From JAVJRN01 sp040218415 (lineage in GTDB: Bacteria > Bacteroidota > Bacteroidia > Cytophagales > Cyclobacteriaceae), in assembly GCA_040218415.1 (NCBI GenBank), contig JAVJRN010000080.1, positions 186,001 through 250,000 of the forward strand: a DNA stretch of 64,000 bases, read 5' to 3'. Of the stretch, positions 40,132 through 49,269 are shown one piece after another. Below the pieces are notes generated by a model. It was not told the origin of the DNA and did no database searches. It was given only the letters and a program-made list of their open reading frames with translations. Both the position numbers and the translations under genes were made by a program. The stretch's first letter is position 1, and each line of letters starts with the position of its first letter.

Positions 40132-42537
40132 TTATTCGTCCCTGAGGGAATTTATGGGATTTGAAAGTGCGGCACTTATTGACTTGTAACTTACCGCAAT
40201 GATGGCAATGATCATCGCCCCCAAACCTGCCAACACATATACAGAAAGATTCGATATATCCAGTAAATCGATTCTATATTGAAAGTCACTTATCCACCGT
40301 TCTACAAACAGATACGCAATAGGCCATGCAATCAAATTGGCAAGAGTAATCAGCAGCACAAATTCTTTCATTAGCAAGCTGACGATCTGCTGAATGGATG
40401 AACCCAGCACCTTCCGAACACCTATTTCCTTTTTGCGCTGCTCCACCATGAAAAAGGATAGACCGAAGAGTCCAAGACAAGAAAGCACGATGGAAAGCCA
40501 CGTGAAGGAAGTGACCAGACTTGCAAAGAATTCATCAGAAGCGAAAATCTCATTAAACTCCTGATCGAAAAACTGATAATCGAAAGGGTAATTTGGGAAG
40601 GTGGCAATCCACTCTGCTTCCAGATAGCTCAGCGTTTCTTTCACATTTTCTGGACTTACCTTCACATTAAAATTACTATTCGGCCCTGGATTATAATAGA
40701 TCATCAATGGCTCAATCTTATGCCGCATGCTCGAAAAGTGGAAGTCTTCAATCAGTCCAACCACAGTTCGGCTGGTTCTATTCTCCCCGTTACCAAAAAC
40801 AAGCCTTTTGCCCACTGCCTCTTCCCACCCCAGCGATTCCATCATGGCTTGGTTGATGATGATTGATTCTTGCTGATCTGCTCCATAGCTTTCTCCATAG
40901 TTACGACCTGCCGCCAGTTTAATCTCCATAGCTTCCAGGTAGTTTTCGTCCATGGACATCACACTCACGATCCAAGGCTCATCCTGGTTTCCCCCTTCTA
41001 CATTTACTCCACCTCTGCCGAAAGTTCTGCCGGGCATATTGCTAGAGTAGGCCGTATGCAAAATAGCTGGGTTCTCCTCTAGCTTTTGCTGAAAGCTCTC
41101 CATTCGATCTGCCAATCCGGGATCACCCACGTTGATATTGATGACCTGGTCTTTTTCAAATCCAATATGTTTGTTTTTGATAAAATCGATCTGTCTGGAC
41201 ACAATCAGCGTAGTACATATCATCCCAATAGCCGCTACAAACTGCAATACAACCAAGGTTTTTCTAAGCCAAATCCCATTTGAACTTGTTTGAAATCGAC
41301 CTCTTAAAATATTTACCGATTTGATACTGGAAAGGACAAAAGAAGGGTATAAACCTGCCACTGCACCCACGACAATGGACAGCAAAAGCAAGATGGGTAT
41401 GAGTAAAGGATTGGTGGTTAAAAGCAGTCCCAAATCAAAATTGGTACTGAAGCCAGTAGATTCCACCCCAAAGTACACAATGGCCAATGACAATATCATG
41501 GAAACAAAAGCCAGAAAAATGGACTCTGTCATATGCTGACCGATTAAAAGAGCCTTGGAACTTCCTACTATCTTTCTGATCCCCACTTCTTTTGCTCGGG
41601 TGGTCGATTGTGCAGTGGTCATGTTTACAAAATTGAAAGTGGCTATCAGCAGGATAAAAAGAGCCACACCAGCCAGTGCATACACATACACGCTATCGCC
41701 TTTGTTTTCATTGTAGAAATCGAACAGGATTCCTGAAGAACCTAAATGTATCTCCTCCAGTGGCTGAAGCTGAGGTATCCAAAAATCATTCACATCATTG
41801 GCCTGTGCTATTGCTGCCATTTTGTTTTCCACTTCGAGCTCATCTGCATTTTCGGATAAAGTAGCATAACCAATCATCCCAAGTCCGTTCCAAGAATTGA
41901 TGTATTGCGCTATAGAAGAGTCAGATTGCGCAGGATATAGCGACATGAGCACATCAAACTCAAGGTGAGAATTTTGCTGAACGTCATCCATCAGGCCCAC
42001 TACTTCCCATGACTGGTCACTGATAGCCAAAACTTCCCCAATCTTGTTTTCATCACCAAACACTTTCTTGGCAAAAGATTCTGTCAAGATCAACTTGTGT
42101 GGCTGCTCAAATTTGTTGAGAACCGCTTCACGATCTTGAATAGGTAGGTCAAAAATATCAAAGAAGTCATTTTCTACATACAGCCCATATTCTGAGTAAT
42201 AGCCAATATCGCCCTTTTCCATGCGCTGTTCACCAGCATACATCACACGAGACGCCAGCTCTACTTCTGGGATTTCTTCTTTAGCAGCCAAAGGCATTCG
42301 GGGGTTGGAAATCGCCACTTCATTGCTTGTTACGCCAAGTGCCTCATCTATGGTGGTGAATCTGTAGCTTCTATCTGATTTTTCATGCCACCTATCATAG
42401 GAGAGGTCATTGTAGACCGAAAAGGACAAAAAAGCAAAGGTCGAAAAACCGAGAATAAGACCAATGGTATTGATGGTGGTGGTGAGTCTATTCTTGCGAA
42501 AGCTACGAATAGCTACTAGTAGAAATGTCCTAAGCAT
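40132..42537 (-). CDS. FtsX/MacB-like ABC transporter permease (tandem MacB_PCD + FtsX)
   Basis: About 801 residues. TM1 (FLLVAIRSFRKNRLTTTINTIGLILGF) is followed by a MacB periplasmic core domain, FtsX segment 1 (ALAGVALFILLIATFNFVNM, with EVGIRKIVGSSKALLIGQHM), a second periplasmic core and FtsX segment 2 (TWLSIVLSCLGLFGLSFFMV, EQRKKEIGVRKVLGSSIQQI). Double-length permeases of this type are abundant in Cytophagales and thought to export peptides or lipids or to transmit mechanical force. No ATPase gene is adjacent. An ATG at 42561 would add eight residues. It lies next to the 133-bp repeat array and upstream comes a PadR unit. Confidence 0.9.
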   Translation of the reverse strand: MLRTFLLVAIRSFRKNRLTTTINTIGLILGFSTFAFLSFSVYNDLSYDRWHEKSDRSYRFTTIDEALGVTSNEVAISNPRMPLAAKEEIPEVELASRVMYAGEQRMEKGDIGYYSEYGLYVENDFFDIFDLPIQDREAVLNKFEQPHKLILTESFAKKVFGDENKIGEVLAISDQSWEVVGLMDDVQQNSHLEFDVLMSLYPAQSDSSIAQYINSWNGLGMIGYATLSENADELEVENKMAAIAQANDVNDFWIPQLQPLEEIHLGSSGILFDFYNENKGDSVYVYALAGVALFILLIATFNFVNMTTAQSTTRAKEVGIRKIVGSSKALLIGQHMTESIFLAFVSMILSLAIVYFGVESTGFSTNFDLGLLLTTNPLLIPILLLLSIVVGAVAGLYPSFVLSSIKSVNILRGRFQTSSNGIWLRKTLVVLQFVAAIGMICTTLIVSRQIDFIKNKHIGFEKDQVININVGDPGLADRMESFQQKLEENPAILHTAYSSNMPGRTFGRGGVNVEGGNQDEPWIVSVMSMDENYLEAMEIKLAAGRNYGESYGADQQESIIINQAMMESLGWEEAVGKRLVFGNGENRTSRTVVGLIEDFHFSSMRHKIEPLMIYYNPGPNSNFNVKVSPENVKETLSYLEAEWIATFPNYPFDYQFFDQEFNEIFASDEFFASLVTSFTWLSIVLSCLGLFGLSFFMVEQRKKEIGVRKVLGSSIQQIVSLLMKEFVLLITLANLIAWPIAYLFVERWISDFQYRIDLLDISNLSVYVLAGLGAMIIAIIAVSYKSISAALSNPINSLRDE

Positions 42538-42795
42538 AGTCCTATTATTTTGAATCCCCATAATTGAACGTCAATATTCATTCCTGTTTATAAAGGTTAC
42601 AGGGATGGTAAAGAACAGAGATAAAAGGGATTTTTAAGGCTGCTGTAATTAAATGATTGGGATCTACTCATTTCATTTTTAACATGCCTATAACTCTAAA
42701 ATGAGGATTAATTACAGTTCTATTATAATCTTATTCAATGATTGTATATGCCGTATGGGAACCCTACAAGGAACGTAAGTAAGCACTTCGTTTGA

Positions 42796-43310
42796 GATTG
42801 CTTCGTAGGACATCCTCCAAAAGACGAAAAAGGAACGTCTTCGCGAGGCACGAAGCGATCTTAAAAATCAAAAGACAGAATTAGCTTGCTTCAGTCCGGC
42901 ATCCTTTCCCAAAGACAGAAAGTAGAAAGATTACTTCGTTGTACCTCCTCCTAAAGACGAAAAAGGAACGTCTTCGCGAGGCACGAAGCGATCTTAAATA
43001 TCGAAAGGTGGAATGAGGTTACTTCAGTCGGGCATCCTTACCCAAAGACAGAAAGTAAAAAAATTGCTTCGTCGTACCTCCTCCTAAGCACGGAAAAAGG
43101 AACGTCTTCGCGAGGCACGAAGCGATCTTAAAAATCAAAATATAGAATGAGCTTGCTTCAGTCGGGCACCCTTCCAAAGACAGAATGTAGAAAGATTACT
43201 TCGTCGTTCCTCCTCCTAAAGACGGAAAAGGGACTTCATCGCGAAGTAAGAAGCGATCTTAAATGTCGAAAGGTGGAATGAGATTGCTTCAGTCCGTTGA
43301 AGGAAAGAAT
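42796..43310. repeat. Tandem array of about four 133-bp units built from palindromic elements
   Basis: Units start at 42796, 42929, 43062 and 43194 (period 133, 133, 132). Each has a left arm (GATTGCTTCGTcgtaCCTCC...AAAGACG) and a right arm (CGTCTTCGCGAGGCACGAAG then CGATCTT) that pair as an imperfect hairpin of about 28 bp with loop AAAAAGGAA, then a degenerate arm (GCTTGCTTCAGTCGGGCATC). Copies differ by scattered point changes. The core GAAGCRATCT is shared with the palindrome at 45382-45502. This looks like a REP/MITE-type dispersed element amplified in place. It fills the gap between the permease and the 220-aa protein. Confidence 0.85.
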
Positions 43311-43343
43311 CGGCTTAAAAACTTTCCCCAATTATTCCTATAA

Positions 43344-44006
43344 TCAGTTGATCGCTGGCTTTATTTTCGTCATGATCATTTTCATAGATGTCGATAAGGA
43401 GACCAGTCCAATGAGGAGCAATCCTGCGGTGAGTAAAGGATGGAGTTCCAGCATTTTCATGTTCTCATGATAGATAAGACGACCGAAAGTGGGAATTTGC
43501 ATGTAAAAGATGGAAAAGCCCACTGCCATGCCAAATAGCTCGGCATGTGCATTTTTAAGTTTTGTTTTGCCAGACATCCTTTTTACGCCCCATTTCAAGT
43601 AAAAATATAAACCCAAAAAAGTTGGAATAGCTCCGAATGCACCAAATAGAAATTTGGTAAGCGTTTTACTCTCAAATAAAATAGGCGAAATCAGTATGAA
43701 TCCTGCCACACATGCCAGTGTGTACAGCAGATTTGGCCATTTGAAATTTCCAAAGAATATAGACCAGTGAGTTTGTCGCAGGTGCTTTCTCAGATCGTCA
43801 AAATATTTCGCATTTAGGCTATTGATCTTGCTATAAGTGAATTCGTTATCGAGATCACTCAGCACTTGATCAAGCGTGTCATCTGACTGCTCGTATGACG
43901 TAGCATAATGATCCAAAACTTCATCGAAAACCTCCTCATATTTAAACGGCTTTTGTAGCAGGTGATTTTGGATCGTTTGTAAATCTTGCGTCGTTATTGA
44001 TTTCAT
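43344..44006 (-). CDS. PadR-associated membrane protein
   Basis: 220 residues. N-terminal soluble helical region (about 1-85: LQTIQNHLLQKPFKYEEVFD, EVLDHYATSYEQSDDTLDQV), then four hydrophobic segments (LLYTLACVAGFILISPILFE, FLFGAFGAIPTFLGLYFYLK, AELFGMAVGFSIFYMQIPTF, LLTAGLLLIGLVSLS). It overlaps the PadR gene by 4 nt, as is frequent for PadR-membrane protein pairs in Cytophagales where the soluble part resembles the permease prefix region. It may sense membrane state or modulate the nearby FtsX permease. Function unknown. Confidence 0.7.
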   Translation of the reverse strand: MKSITTQDLQTIQNHLLQKPFKYEEVFDEVLDHYATSYEQSDDTLDQVLSDLDNEFTYSKINSLNAKYFDDLRKHLRQTHWSIFFGNFKWPNLLYTLACVAGFILISPILFESKTLTKFLFGAFGAIPTFLGLYFYLKWGVKRMSGKTKLKNAHAELFGMAVGFSIFYMQIPTFGRLIYHENMKMLELHPLLTAGLLLIGLVSLSTSMKMIMTKIKPAIN

Positions 44007-44341
44007 GAGTGGGAAGGTTTAGCGTTTAAAACCAAGTTGAGGTTATTGAGAAAGCCAAGCAGCTCATCGAGCTGAGTTGCGGCTGTTTTTTGTCCGTCTT
44101 CCGAGAGTTTATAGTACTTTCTTGTTCTCCCTTTAAATTTATCCAATTCTGAAAAGATCATCCCCTGCGCCTCTAATTTGTGCAATGCAGGATAGAGCGC
44201 GCCTTCTGTTATCGCCATCTCGCCTTTGGTCATCTCTTTGATGTACTGCGTGATTTCATAGCCATACATTCTCTCGCGATCGCCAAGAAGTTTAAGTATG
44301 ATCACATTCAAACTGCCTTTTATAAGTTGCTTGTTTTCCAC
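44003..44341 (-). CDS. PadR-family transcriptional regulator
   Basis: About 112 residues. Winged helix: KQLIKGSLNVIILKLLGDRE, YGYEITQYIKEMTKGEMAIT, EGALYPALHKLEAQGMIFSE, GRTRKYYKLSEDGQ. A C-terminal dimerisation helix follows. All are typical of PadR-s1 regulators, usually repressors of an adjacent transporter. Start: GTG at 44341 (VENKQLIKG). An ATG at 44362 in frame lies upstream of a perfect TATATTTG box (44346-44353) and so would precede transcription. The box ends four bases before GTG, predicting a leaderless mRNA. Confidence 0.9.
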   Translation of the reverse strand: MENKQLIKGSLNVIILKLLGDRERMYGYEITQYIKEMTKGEMAITEGALYPALHKLEAQGMIFSELDKFKGRTRKYYKLSEDGQKTAATQLDELLGFLNNLNLVLNAKPSHS

Positions 44342-44345
44342 AGGG

Positions 44346-44353
44346 CAAATATA
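44346..44353 (-). promoter_or_regulatory. -7 element of the padR promoter
   Basis: TATATTTG on the minus strand, a full TAnnTTTG match, four bases ahead of the GTG start of padR. No TTG box at ideal spacing. Confidence 0.45.
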
Positions 44354-44560
44354 AAAACGCATACCTAACTTTCTTATGCATCAGCTGAATTTTTTGCTCC
44401 TCTTATTTCTATCTTCTTCAAATCAAACCAGATAGTCAAGCTTTATGAGCAGATATTCTGCTAATTGTCAGCATTACTCAATCAATTTTTAGTGTTCGTC
44501 TGTTAAATAAAAAGCAACCTGAAAATGTTTTTCTAACTTCAGGCATAAAACCGCACAACC

Positions 44561-45235
44561 ATGACTGCACCCAATCTTCAGCTGATAATGACCAACGATG
44601 GCTCCAAAAGTATTTTGAGAACGGATATTGATGAAGCGTATCATTCCACGCGCGGCGCAATGGGGGAATCGCTTTATGTCTTCATTGATAAAGCACTCAA
44701 CTACTTTCACGAAGCAACAGGCAAAAAAAACATTTCCATTCTTGAGGTTGGCTTAGGCACTGGTCTCAATGCATTATTAACCGCCAAGCGCGCTGCATCA
44801 TTGGATGTGGCTATCACCTATTATGGACTTGAGCCATTTCCGGTTCCTTCCGAAATATTTCGCCAATTGGATTATGGTGAGAATGACTTAGAAAACGCGT
44901 GGCTCCAAAAGATTCATGATTCCAAATGGGAAGAACTTGTGCCTATTAACGATCACTTGTCGCTTCAAAAGTTTCAGCTCGGACTGGAAGATTTTTCTCA
45001 TCACCCACCCATTGATCTCGTTTATTTTGATGCTTTTGCTCCTTCCAAGCAGGCAGCATTGTGGGACATTGAAAACCTTCGGACGTGTTACCAATTGCTC
45101 GAACCCCAAGGTGTGCTCACCACTTATTGTGCGCAGGGTCAATTCAAAAGAAATATGGCTGCTGTGGGCTTTGAGGTGCAAACCTTGCCAGGCGCTTTGG
45201 GTAAAAAAGAGATGGTGAGGGGAGTGAAGTTATAG
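44561..45235 (+). CDS. mnmD: tRNA (mnm5s2U34)-methyltransferase MnmD
   Basis: 224 residues, the methyltransferase half of MnmC without the FAD-oxidase half. SAM-binding motif I is ILEVGLGTGLNALLTAKRA; the catalytic-side signature is DLVYFDAFAPSKQAALW, followed by LLEPQGVLTTYCAQGQFKR and the C-terminal PGALGKKEMVRG. It converts nm5s2U34 to mnm5s2U34 in tRNAs such as Lys, Glu and Gln. The stand-alone form is usual in Bacteroidota. Monocistronic between the PadR unit and a long non-coding stretch. Confidence 0.9.
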   Translation: MTAPNLQLIMTNDGSKSILRTDIDEAYHSTRGAMGESLYVFIDKALNYFHEATGKKNISILEVGLGTGLNALLTAKRAASLDVAITYYGLEPFPVPSEIFRQLDYGENDLENAWLQKIHDSKWEELVPINDHLSLQKFQLGLEDFSHHPPIDLVYFDAFAPSKQAALWDIENLRTCYQLLEPQGVLTTYCAQGQFKRNMAAVGFEVQTLPGALGKKEMVRGVKL

Positions 45236-45381
45236 TCAAGAAATCTGAGCTTCCTTAGCCACTAAAATCACACTGTCAAGCGGAATTTTTAGCCAAAAAC
45301 TACGTTTTGGATGTACAAAAGGAGTAAAGCGCTAAGCCTTATGTCATATTAACCTTAGTTCGATCGTTCAGCACACGTTTT

Positions 45382-45502
45382 ATCGTCATTGCGATATTTT
45401 TTAATCTTGAAGAGATTTAGAAAATTGAAGCAATCTGCTAAAAAGGTAAGATTGCTTCAATAAAAACCTCATTTTAATCGGTTCTTATTTCGCAAAGACG
45501 AT
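45382..45502. repeat. MITE-like palindromic element
   Basis: About 121 bases with nested inverted repeats. Outer arms ATCGTCATTGCGA (from 45382) and TCGCAAAGACGAT (ending 45502) pair with one mismatch. Inner arms ATTGAAGCAATCT (45424-45436) and AGATTGCTTCAAT (45449-45461) pair perfectly over 13 bp around a 12-base loop. The cores CGTC-TTGCGA and GAAGCAATCT are those of the tandem array at 42796-43310 in opposite arm order. Such CGTCATTGCGA/GAAGCAATCT repeats are known to be scattered in many bacterial genomes. No coding capacity. Confidence 0.75.
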
Positions 45503-45900
45503 TTTAACGTTGATTTCAATGTTTTATTAATCGAACTCAGGTTATTATTCATTTCCCTTAGTTCAACTCCTTTTTCTTGGCATCAGATAGAGACTTTGAG
45601 CCTAAAATGGGAGTTTCATTCTTTCGAGACAAAAAATGTAAACATAACTTCAATCCTTTTTTTGGAGGTGATTGTTTTTCAAAACCTCCTGTCGTATTAC
45701 CTCACCAACCATTCCTAAATGCAAAACCCCGCAGTAAGCTTGCAGGGTTTTTCGTTGGTCTAAGACATCTGTCTTATTCTCAAAAAAATAAATGGTATTA
45801 AACCCAAGGGTAGAACCCTTGCCCCTAGCTTCCGACGCGGAGCATCGGGGAATTAGACCTATTGGGCTATCGCCCTGCGATTAAAACGCGGCACTATAAA
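45503..45900. other. Non-coding stretch with several hairpins
   Basis: No convincing gene; a 74-codon frame at 45577 is judged chance. Hairpins: GGAGGT...ACCTCC near 45665-45690; AAACCC...GGGTTT with a TTTTT tail at 45723-45752, which could act as a terminator on plus; AAGGGT/ACCCTT at 45806-45820; CCGA/TCGG at 45832-45848; GGGC/GCCC at 45864-45875. The last three lie just 3' of the DUF4249 gene. The GC-rich piece around 45820-45880 looks like a dispersed repeat. Confidence 0.4.
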
Positions 45901-46833
45901 TCATTGGATAAGATCTCTAATGGTTTCTTCTCGCACTGTTTCACTTCTGGATGATATGGCAGCCATGTTGAAGAAGCCAACGACTCCTTTGCTTTCGTCA
46001 GAGGATATCATATTGGTAGGCGAGTTAGCCAATGGTGTGGCAAATAGCTCAGAAAAACCACCCGGTCGGTTAATCTCATCCGCTACACGCGCAAGGAAAA
46101 ACCAAGCTTCATTGCTTATGGCATGCAACTCCACGTATACAGAGTCTCCCATAGTGAAAGGCGGAATAACCTCTCCATTTTCATCCTCTTCAAATTCGTT
46201 GATCGCTGTACGTAAAGGCGAAATAAATACTAACCCATCAACTTCTGCTCCTTCAGAAAAACCAGCATCATAGGCTAGGGATATCTCATCAGGATCGCTC
46301 AGGAACTGACCGTTTTTCCAAGTTTTAATCCAGTAAGAATTTCCTGCTCCTACAAAATCACGCGCGAAAAACTCCCCGATATAATACTCTTGGTCTATAA
46401 AGGCATCAGCCGGGTTGTACTCAAAAGTGATACTATCAATCGTGGGCGCGGGGTTGAGTTGAGTTACAGAGTAATAGTCTGTGCCATCAATAGTCACGCT
46501 CAAAGCATATTCCCTACCTATTATAGCAAAAGTGTCAGTTTGCGGCACATAAATATATTTACCATTCGATTCCACGTCTACAAATGGAACAATCTCCTCC
46601 GTTTGCAAGTCCACCACAAAAACCTCAGCATCTAAACCCGGTAAAGCACTGGAGTTATCAAAGTATGACCGAGAGTAAGTCAACTTCACCACTTGAGTAT
46701 CCAAAGTATGTGTTAACCAGGCGTCCACGACCAGCCTTGTTTCTGCTTCTGGCAATGCGATAACCACCTCATCTTCGCAACTAAAAAGGAAGAAAACAGA
46801 TAAAAAAGGAATCCAAAATAAGTTTTTCAACAT
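45901..46833 (-). CDS. DUF4249 domain lipoprotein
   Basis: About 310 residues. Lipoprotein signal peptide with lipobox (LFWIPFLSVFFLFSCEDEV), then an Ig-like/beta-rich DUF4249 body: LVVDAWLTHTLDTQVVKLTY, YALSVTIDGTDYYSVTQLNP, NSYWIKTWKNGQFL, DSVYVELHAISNEAWFFLA and a C-terminal block SSDESKGVVGFFNMAAISSR. DUF4249 lipoproteins are nearly always encoded next to a TonB receptor in Bacteroidota and are thought to be surface substrate-binding partners. Here the receptor precedes it by four bases. I use the ATG at 46833; earlier in-frame ATGs (46887, 46854) add a non-signal stretch. Confidence 0.88.
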   Translation of the reverse strand: MLKNLFWIPFLSVFFLFSCEDEVVIALPEAETRLVVDAWLTHTLDTQVVKLTYSRSYFDNSSALPGLDAEVFVVDLQTEEIVPFVDVESNGKYIYVPQTDTFAIIGREYALSVTIDGTDYYSVTQLNPAPTIDSITFEYNPADAFIDQEYYIGEFFARDFVGAGNSYWIKTWKNGQFLSDPDEISLAYDAGFSEGAEVDGLVFISPLRTAINEFEEDENGEVIPPFTMGDSVYVELHAISNEAWFFLARVADEINRPGGFSELFATPLANSPTNMISSDESKGVVGFFNMAAISSRSETVREETIRDLIQ

Positions 46834-46890
46834 AGAAGTGGTTGCTGTAACCATGTTTTTGAAAGCTATATTTTCTAAATATCTCATGGC

Positions 46891-49269
46891 TTAAAATTTA
46901 AAGTTGTAAGAAAATGCAGGAATAGCCGATCCTAATATGGCCACTTGCGTCGCAGAAGTCACACTTTGATCAGACGTGCTCAAGTCTTGATTTTGAGCAA
47001 AATAAATGGAGAATGGATTTCTACGACCATAAGCATTGTATAGTGTGAACTGCCAGTAGTCTTCTACCTTTTTCACCTTTCCACTGCTTTTTGTAGTTCG
47101 CATGTCCCAGCGCATGCCTAGGTCTAAGCGATGATAATCGGGAATTCTCCCGTTGTTTCGCGCCTCTACGCCAGGAATGGTATAGCCCTGCACTTCGTAT
47201 CGGTAAGAAGGTAAGGTATATGGTGTGCCCGTAATGTAGGTGAAGTTGGCAGAAAAGGAGATTTTAGGACTCAGGTCATAATTCCCGGAGATTGTTAAAT
47301 TGTGGGTTTGATCAAACCGGTTAGGATACCATTCTCCCTCATTGACGCCTTCCACTTTCAGTTCCGTTTTAGCCAAAGTATAACTCATCCAGCCAGTGAG
47401 TTTTCCATTGTTTTTCTTCAAATAAAACTCTAAGCCATAGGCTCTACCATCACCACTCAGCAAGTCTCCTTCCACGTATCTATTGATAAGCAGGTCAGCG
47501 CCATCGATATAGTCTACTTGGTTTTGCATGATTTTATAATATCCTTCTACTGAAGCTTCTAGCTTATTATTAAAGAAGTTTTTGAATACGCCAATGGCTA
47601 CCTGATCGGCGAGCTGAGGTTGAATGTTGTTGGTACTTGGCGTCCACACATCTGTAGGCAAAGAAGCCGTGGTATTCGACACCAAATGAATGTACTGGGT
47701 CATTCGGTTGTAACTCCCTTTTATTGAAGTCGTAGCATTGATGCCATAGTTAAAGGAAAACCTTGGTTCCAGATTAAAATAAGTCTCTACCGATTCCCAA
47801 TTGTCTGCCTCAGTGGTGGAAAGAACAGGCTTTCTCAATCCTGGCTCTGCTTCGCCAAACTCGTATACTTCGCCTCGTCCCAAAAAGGTAAAAGTGGAAA
47901 ATCGCAAACCGTATTGCATCGAAAATTTGTTGGTGACTTTTTGGCTGTTGCCAATATAAAATGCCGACTCAAAGCTTTTACGCTCATCGAGACTCAGGTC
48001 TGTTACCTCGCCGATGCTGACACCTGTAACCTCCGCTGGTTTCAAACGATATAAAATGGCTTCCATTCCAAAAGACAGCTCGTTGTTCGTGTTGAGAAAA
48101 TAAGAAAGTTGTTCTTTGAAATTGTAGGTCAAGATTCGAGAACTCCAGCTAAAGGAATCGTCCTCCGTTTCCCCCACTTGAAAGGAATAATCATAATCGC
48201 TTAGGTAAACGGTCGTATTTGAAAACAGCTTATCGCTAAAAAGATGGTTCCATCGCACAGACAATGTTTTGTTTCCCCAGTCAAAACCCTGCTCGGCATC
48301 AAAATTGAAATTATCCCTTCCGATATATCCCGAGATATACACCCTATCCTTGTCACTAATATTGTAATTGGCTTTCGCAGTAACATCATAAAAATTTAAC
48401 CCTACATCCTCTAGTCCCTCTTGGTTACTTAAAAAAGGTTTGGCAAGAATATCGATATAAGAACGTCGCGCCGCGACAATGAATGATGCTTTGTCCTTTT
48501 TCAATGGCCCTTCTATCGCCAGTCGGCTAAAAACGTTTCCCACGCCACCATTCACATCAAATTCCTTGATATTGCCTTCTTTCATTCTCACATCAAGTAT
48601 AGACGAAAGTCTACCTCCATACTGTGCAGGAATACCTCCTTTGTACAGTTTCACATCTTTGACCGCATCCGGATTGAAAACGGAGAAAAAACCGAACATG
48701 TGTGAAGAGTTATAAACAGGCGCCTCGTCCAGCAAAATGAGATTTTGCCCTACGCTTCCTCCTCTTACATTGAATCCTGAAGCGCCTTCACCGACCGTGC
48801 TTACGCCAGGAAGGAGTTGCAAACTTTTGATAATATCTACTTCTCCCATAAAGGCGGGAATTTTCTCAATCGTTTTGATATCCAGCTCTTGTGTACTCAT
48901 TTCCATGCTGGTGACATTGGCATTTTGAGCCTTAGCGGAAACGACTACCGCTTCCAACTCCTCCTCTTGAAAGCCCATTTCCACATCTAATCTCACATTT
49001 TCTGTGAGATTCACTGTTTTCTTTATCGTTTCAAAACCTATGTAGCGATAGAGTACCGAATACGCTCCAGCCGGAAGCGTGATCGAATAGAATCCATAAA
49101 AATTGGTCACATTTCCAGTGCCAAGTTCCTCAATCAGCACCGTTGCACCAATGAGAGATTCTCCATTGGATTTGTCATTTACATAGCCACTCAGGGTGTA
49201 CTTTTCCTGCGCGACCGTAATCAATGTTGCAAAGCATAAAGCCATCGCAATGAGGTAATTCTTAATCAT
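46891..49269 (-). CDS. TonB-dependent receptor with carboxypeptidase-like regulatory domain
   Basis: About 792 residues. Signal peptide (MIKNYLIAMALCFATLITVA). CarboxypepD_reg-like domain at about 22-105 (YTLSGYVNDKSNGESLIGAT, NVTNFYGFYSITLPAGAYSV). Plug at about 125-230 (IPAFMGEVDIIKSLQLLPGV, GFNVRGGSVGQNLILLDEAP). Then a 22-strand-type barrel to the C-terminus, which ends AIPAFSYNFKF with the outer-membrane terminal Phe. It lacks a SusD partner; the following gene is a DUF4249 lipoprotein, a typical pair. An ATG nine codons upstream (49296) is less likely. The substrate is unknown. Confidence 0.93.
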   Translation of the reverse strand: MIKNYLIAMALCFATLITVAQEKYTLSGYVNDKSNGESLIGATVLIEELGTGNVTNFYGFYSITLPAGAYSVLYRYIGFETIKKTVNLTENVRLDVEMGFQEEELEAVVVSAKAQNANVTSMEMSTQELDIKTIEKIPAFMGEVDIIKSLQLLPGVSTVGEGASGFNVRGGSVGQNLILLDEAPVYNSSHMFGFFSVFNPDAVKDVKLYKGGIPAQYGGRLSSILDVRMKEGNIKEFDVNGGVGNVFSRLAIEGPLKKDKASFIVAARRSYIDILAKPFLSNQEGLEDVGLNFYDVTAKANYNISDKDRVYISGYIGRDNFNFDAEQGFDWGNKTLSVRWNHLFSDKLFSNTTVYLSDYDYSFQVGETEDDSFSWSSRILTYNFKEQLSYFLNTNNELSFGMEAILYRLKPAEVTGVSIGEVTDLSLDERKSFESAFYIGNSQKVTNKFSMQYGLRFSTFTFLGRGEVYEFGEAEPGLRKPVLSTTEADNWESVETYFNLEPRFSFNYGINATTSIKGSYNRMTQYIHLVSNTTASLPTDVWTPSTNNIQPQLADQVAIGVFKNFFNNKLEASVEGYYKIMQNQVDYIDGADLLINRYVEGDLLSGDGRAYGLEFYLKKNNGKLTGWMSYTLAKTELKVEGVNEGEWYPNRFDQTHNLTISGNYDLSPKISFSANFTYITGTPYTLPSYRYEVQGYTIPGVEARNNGRIPDYHRLDLGMRWDMRTTKSSGKVKKVEDYWQFTLYNAYGRRNPFSIYFAQNQDLSTSDQSVTSATQVAILGSAIPAFSYNFKF

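Noticed and set aside
42796..43310. CRISPR array
   Set aside because: The period is 133 bp, the whole unit is repeated without unique spacers, and no cas genes are present.
45577..45801. A 74-codon plus-strand ORF
   Set aside because: It crosses a terminator-like hairpin and shows no domain-like or codon regularity.
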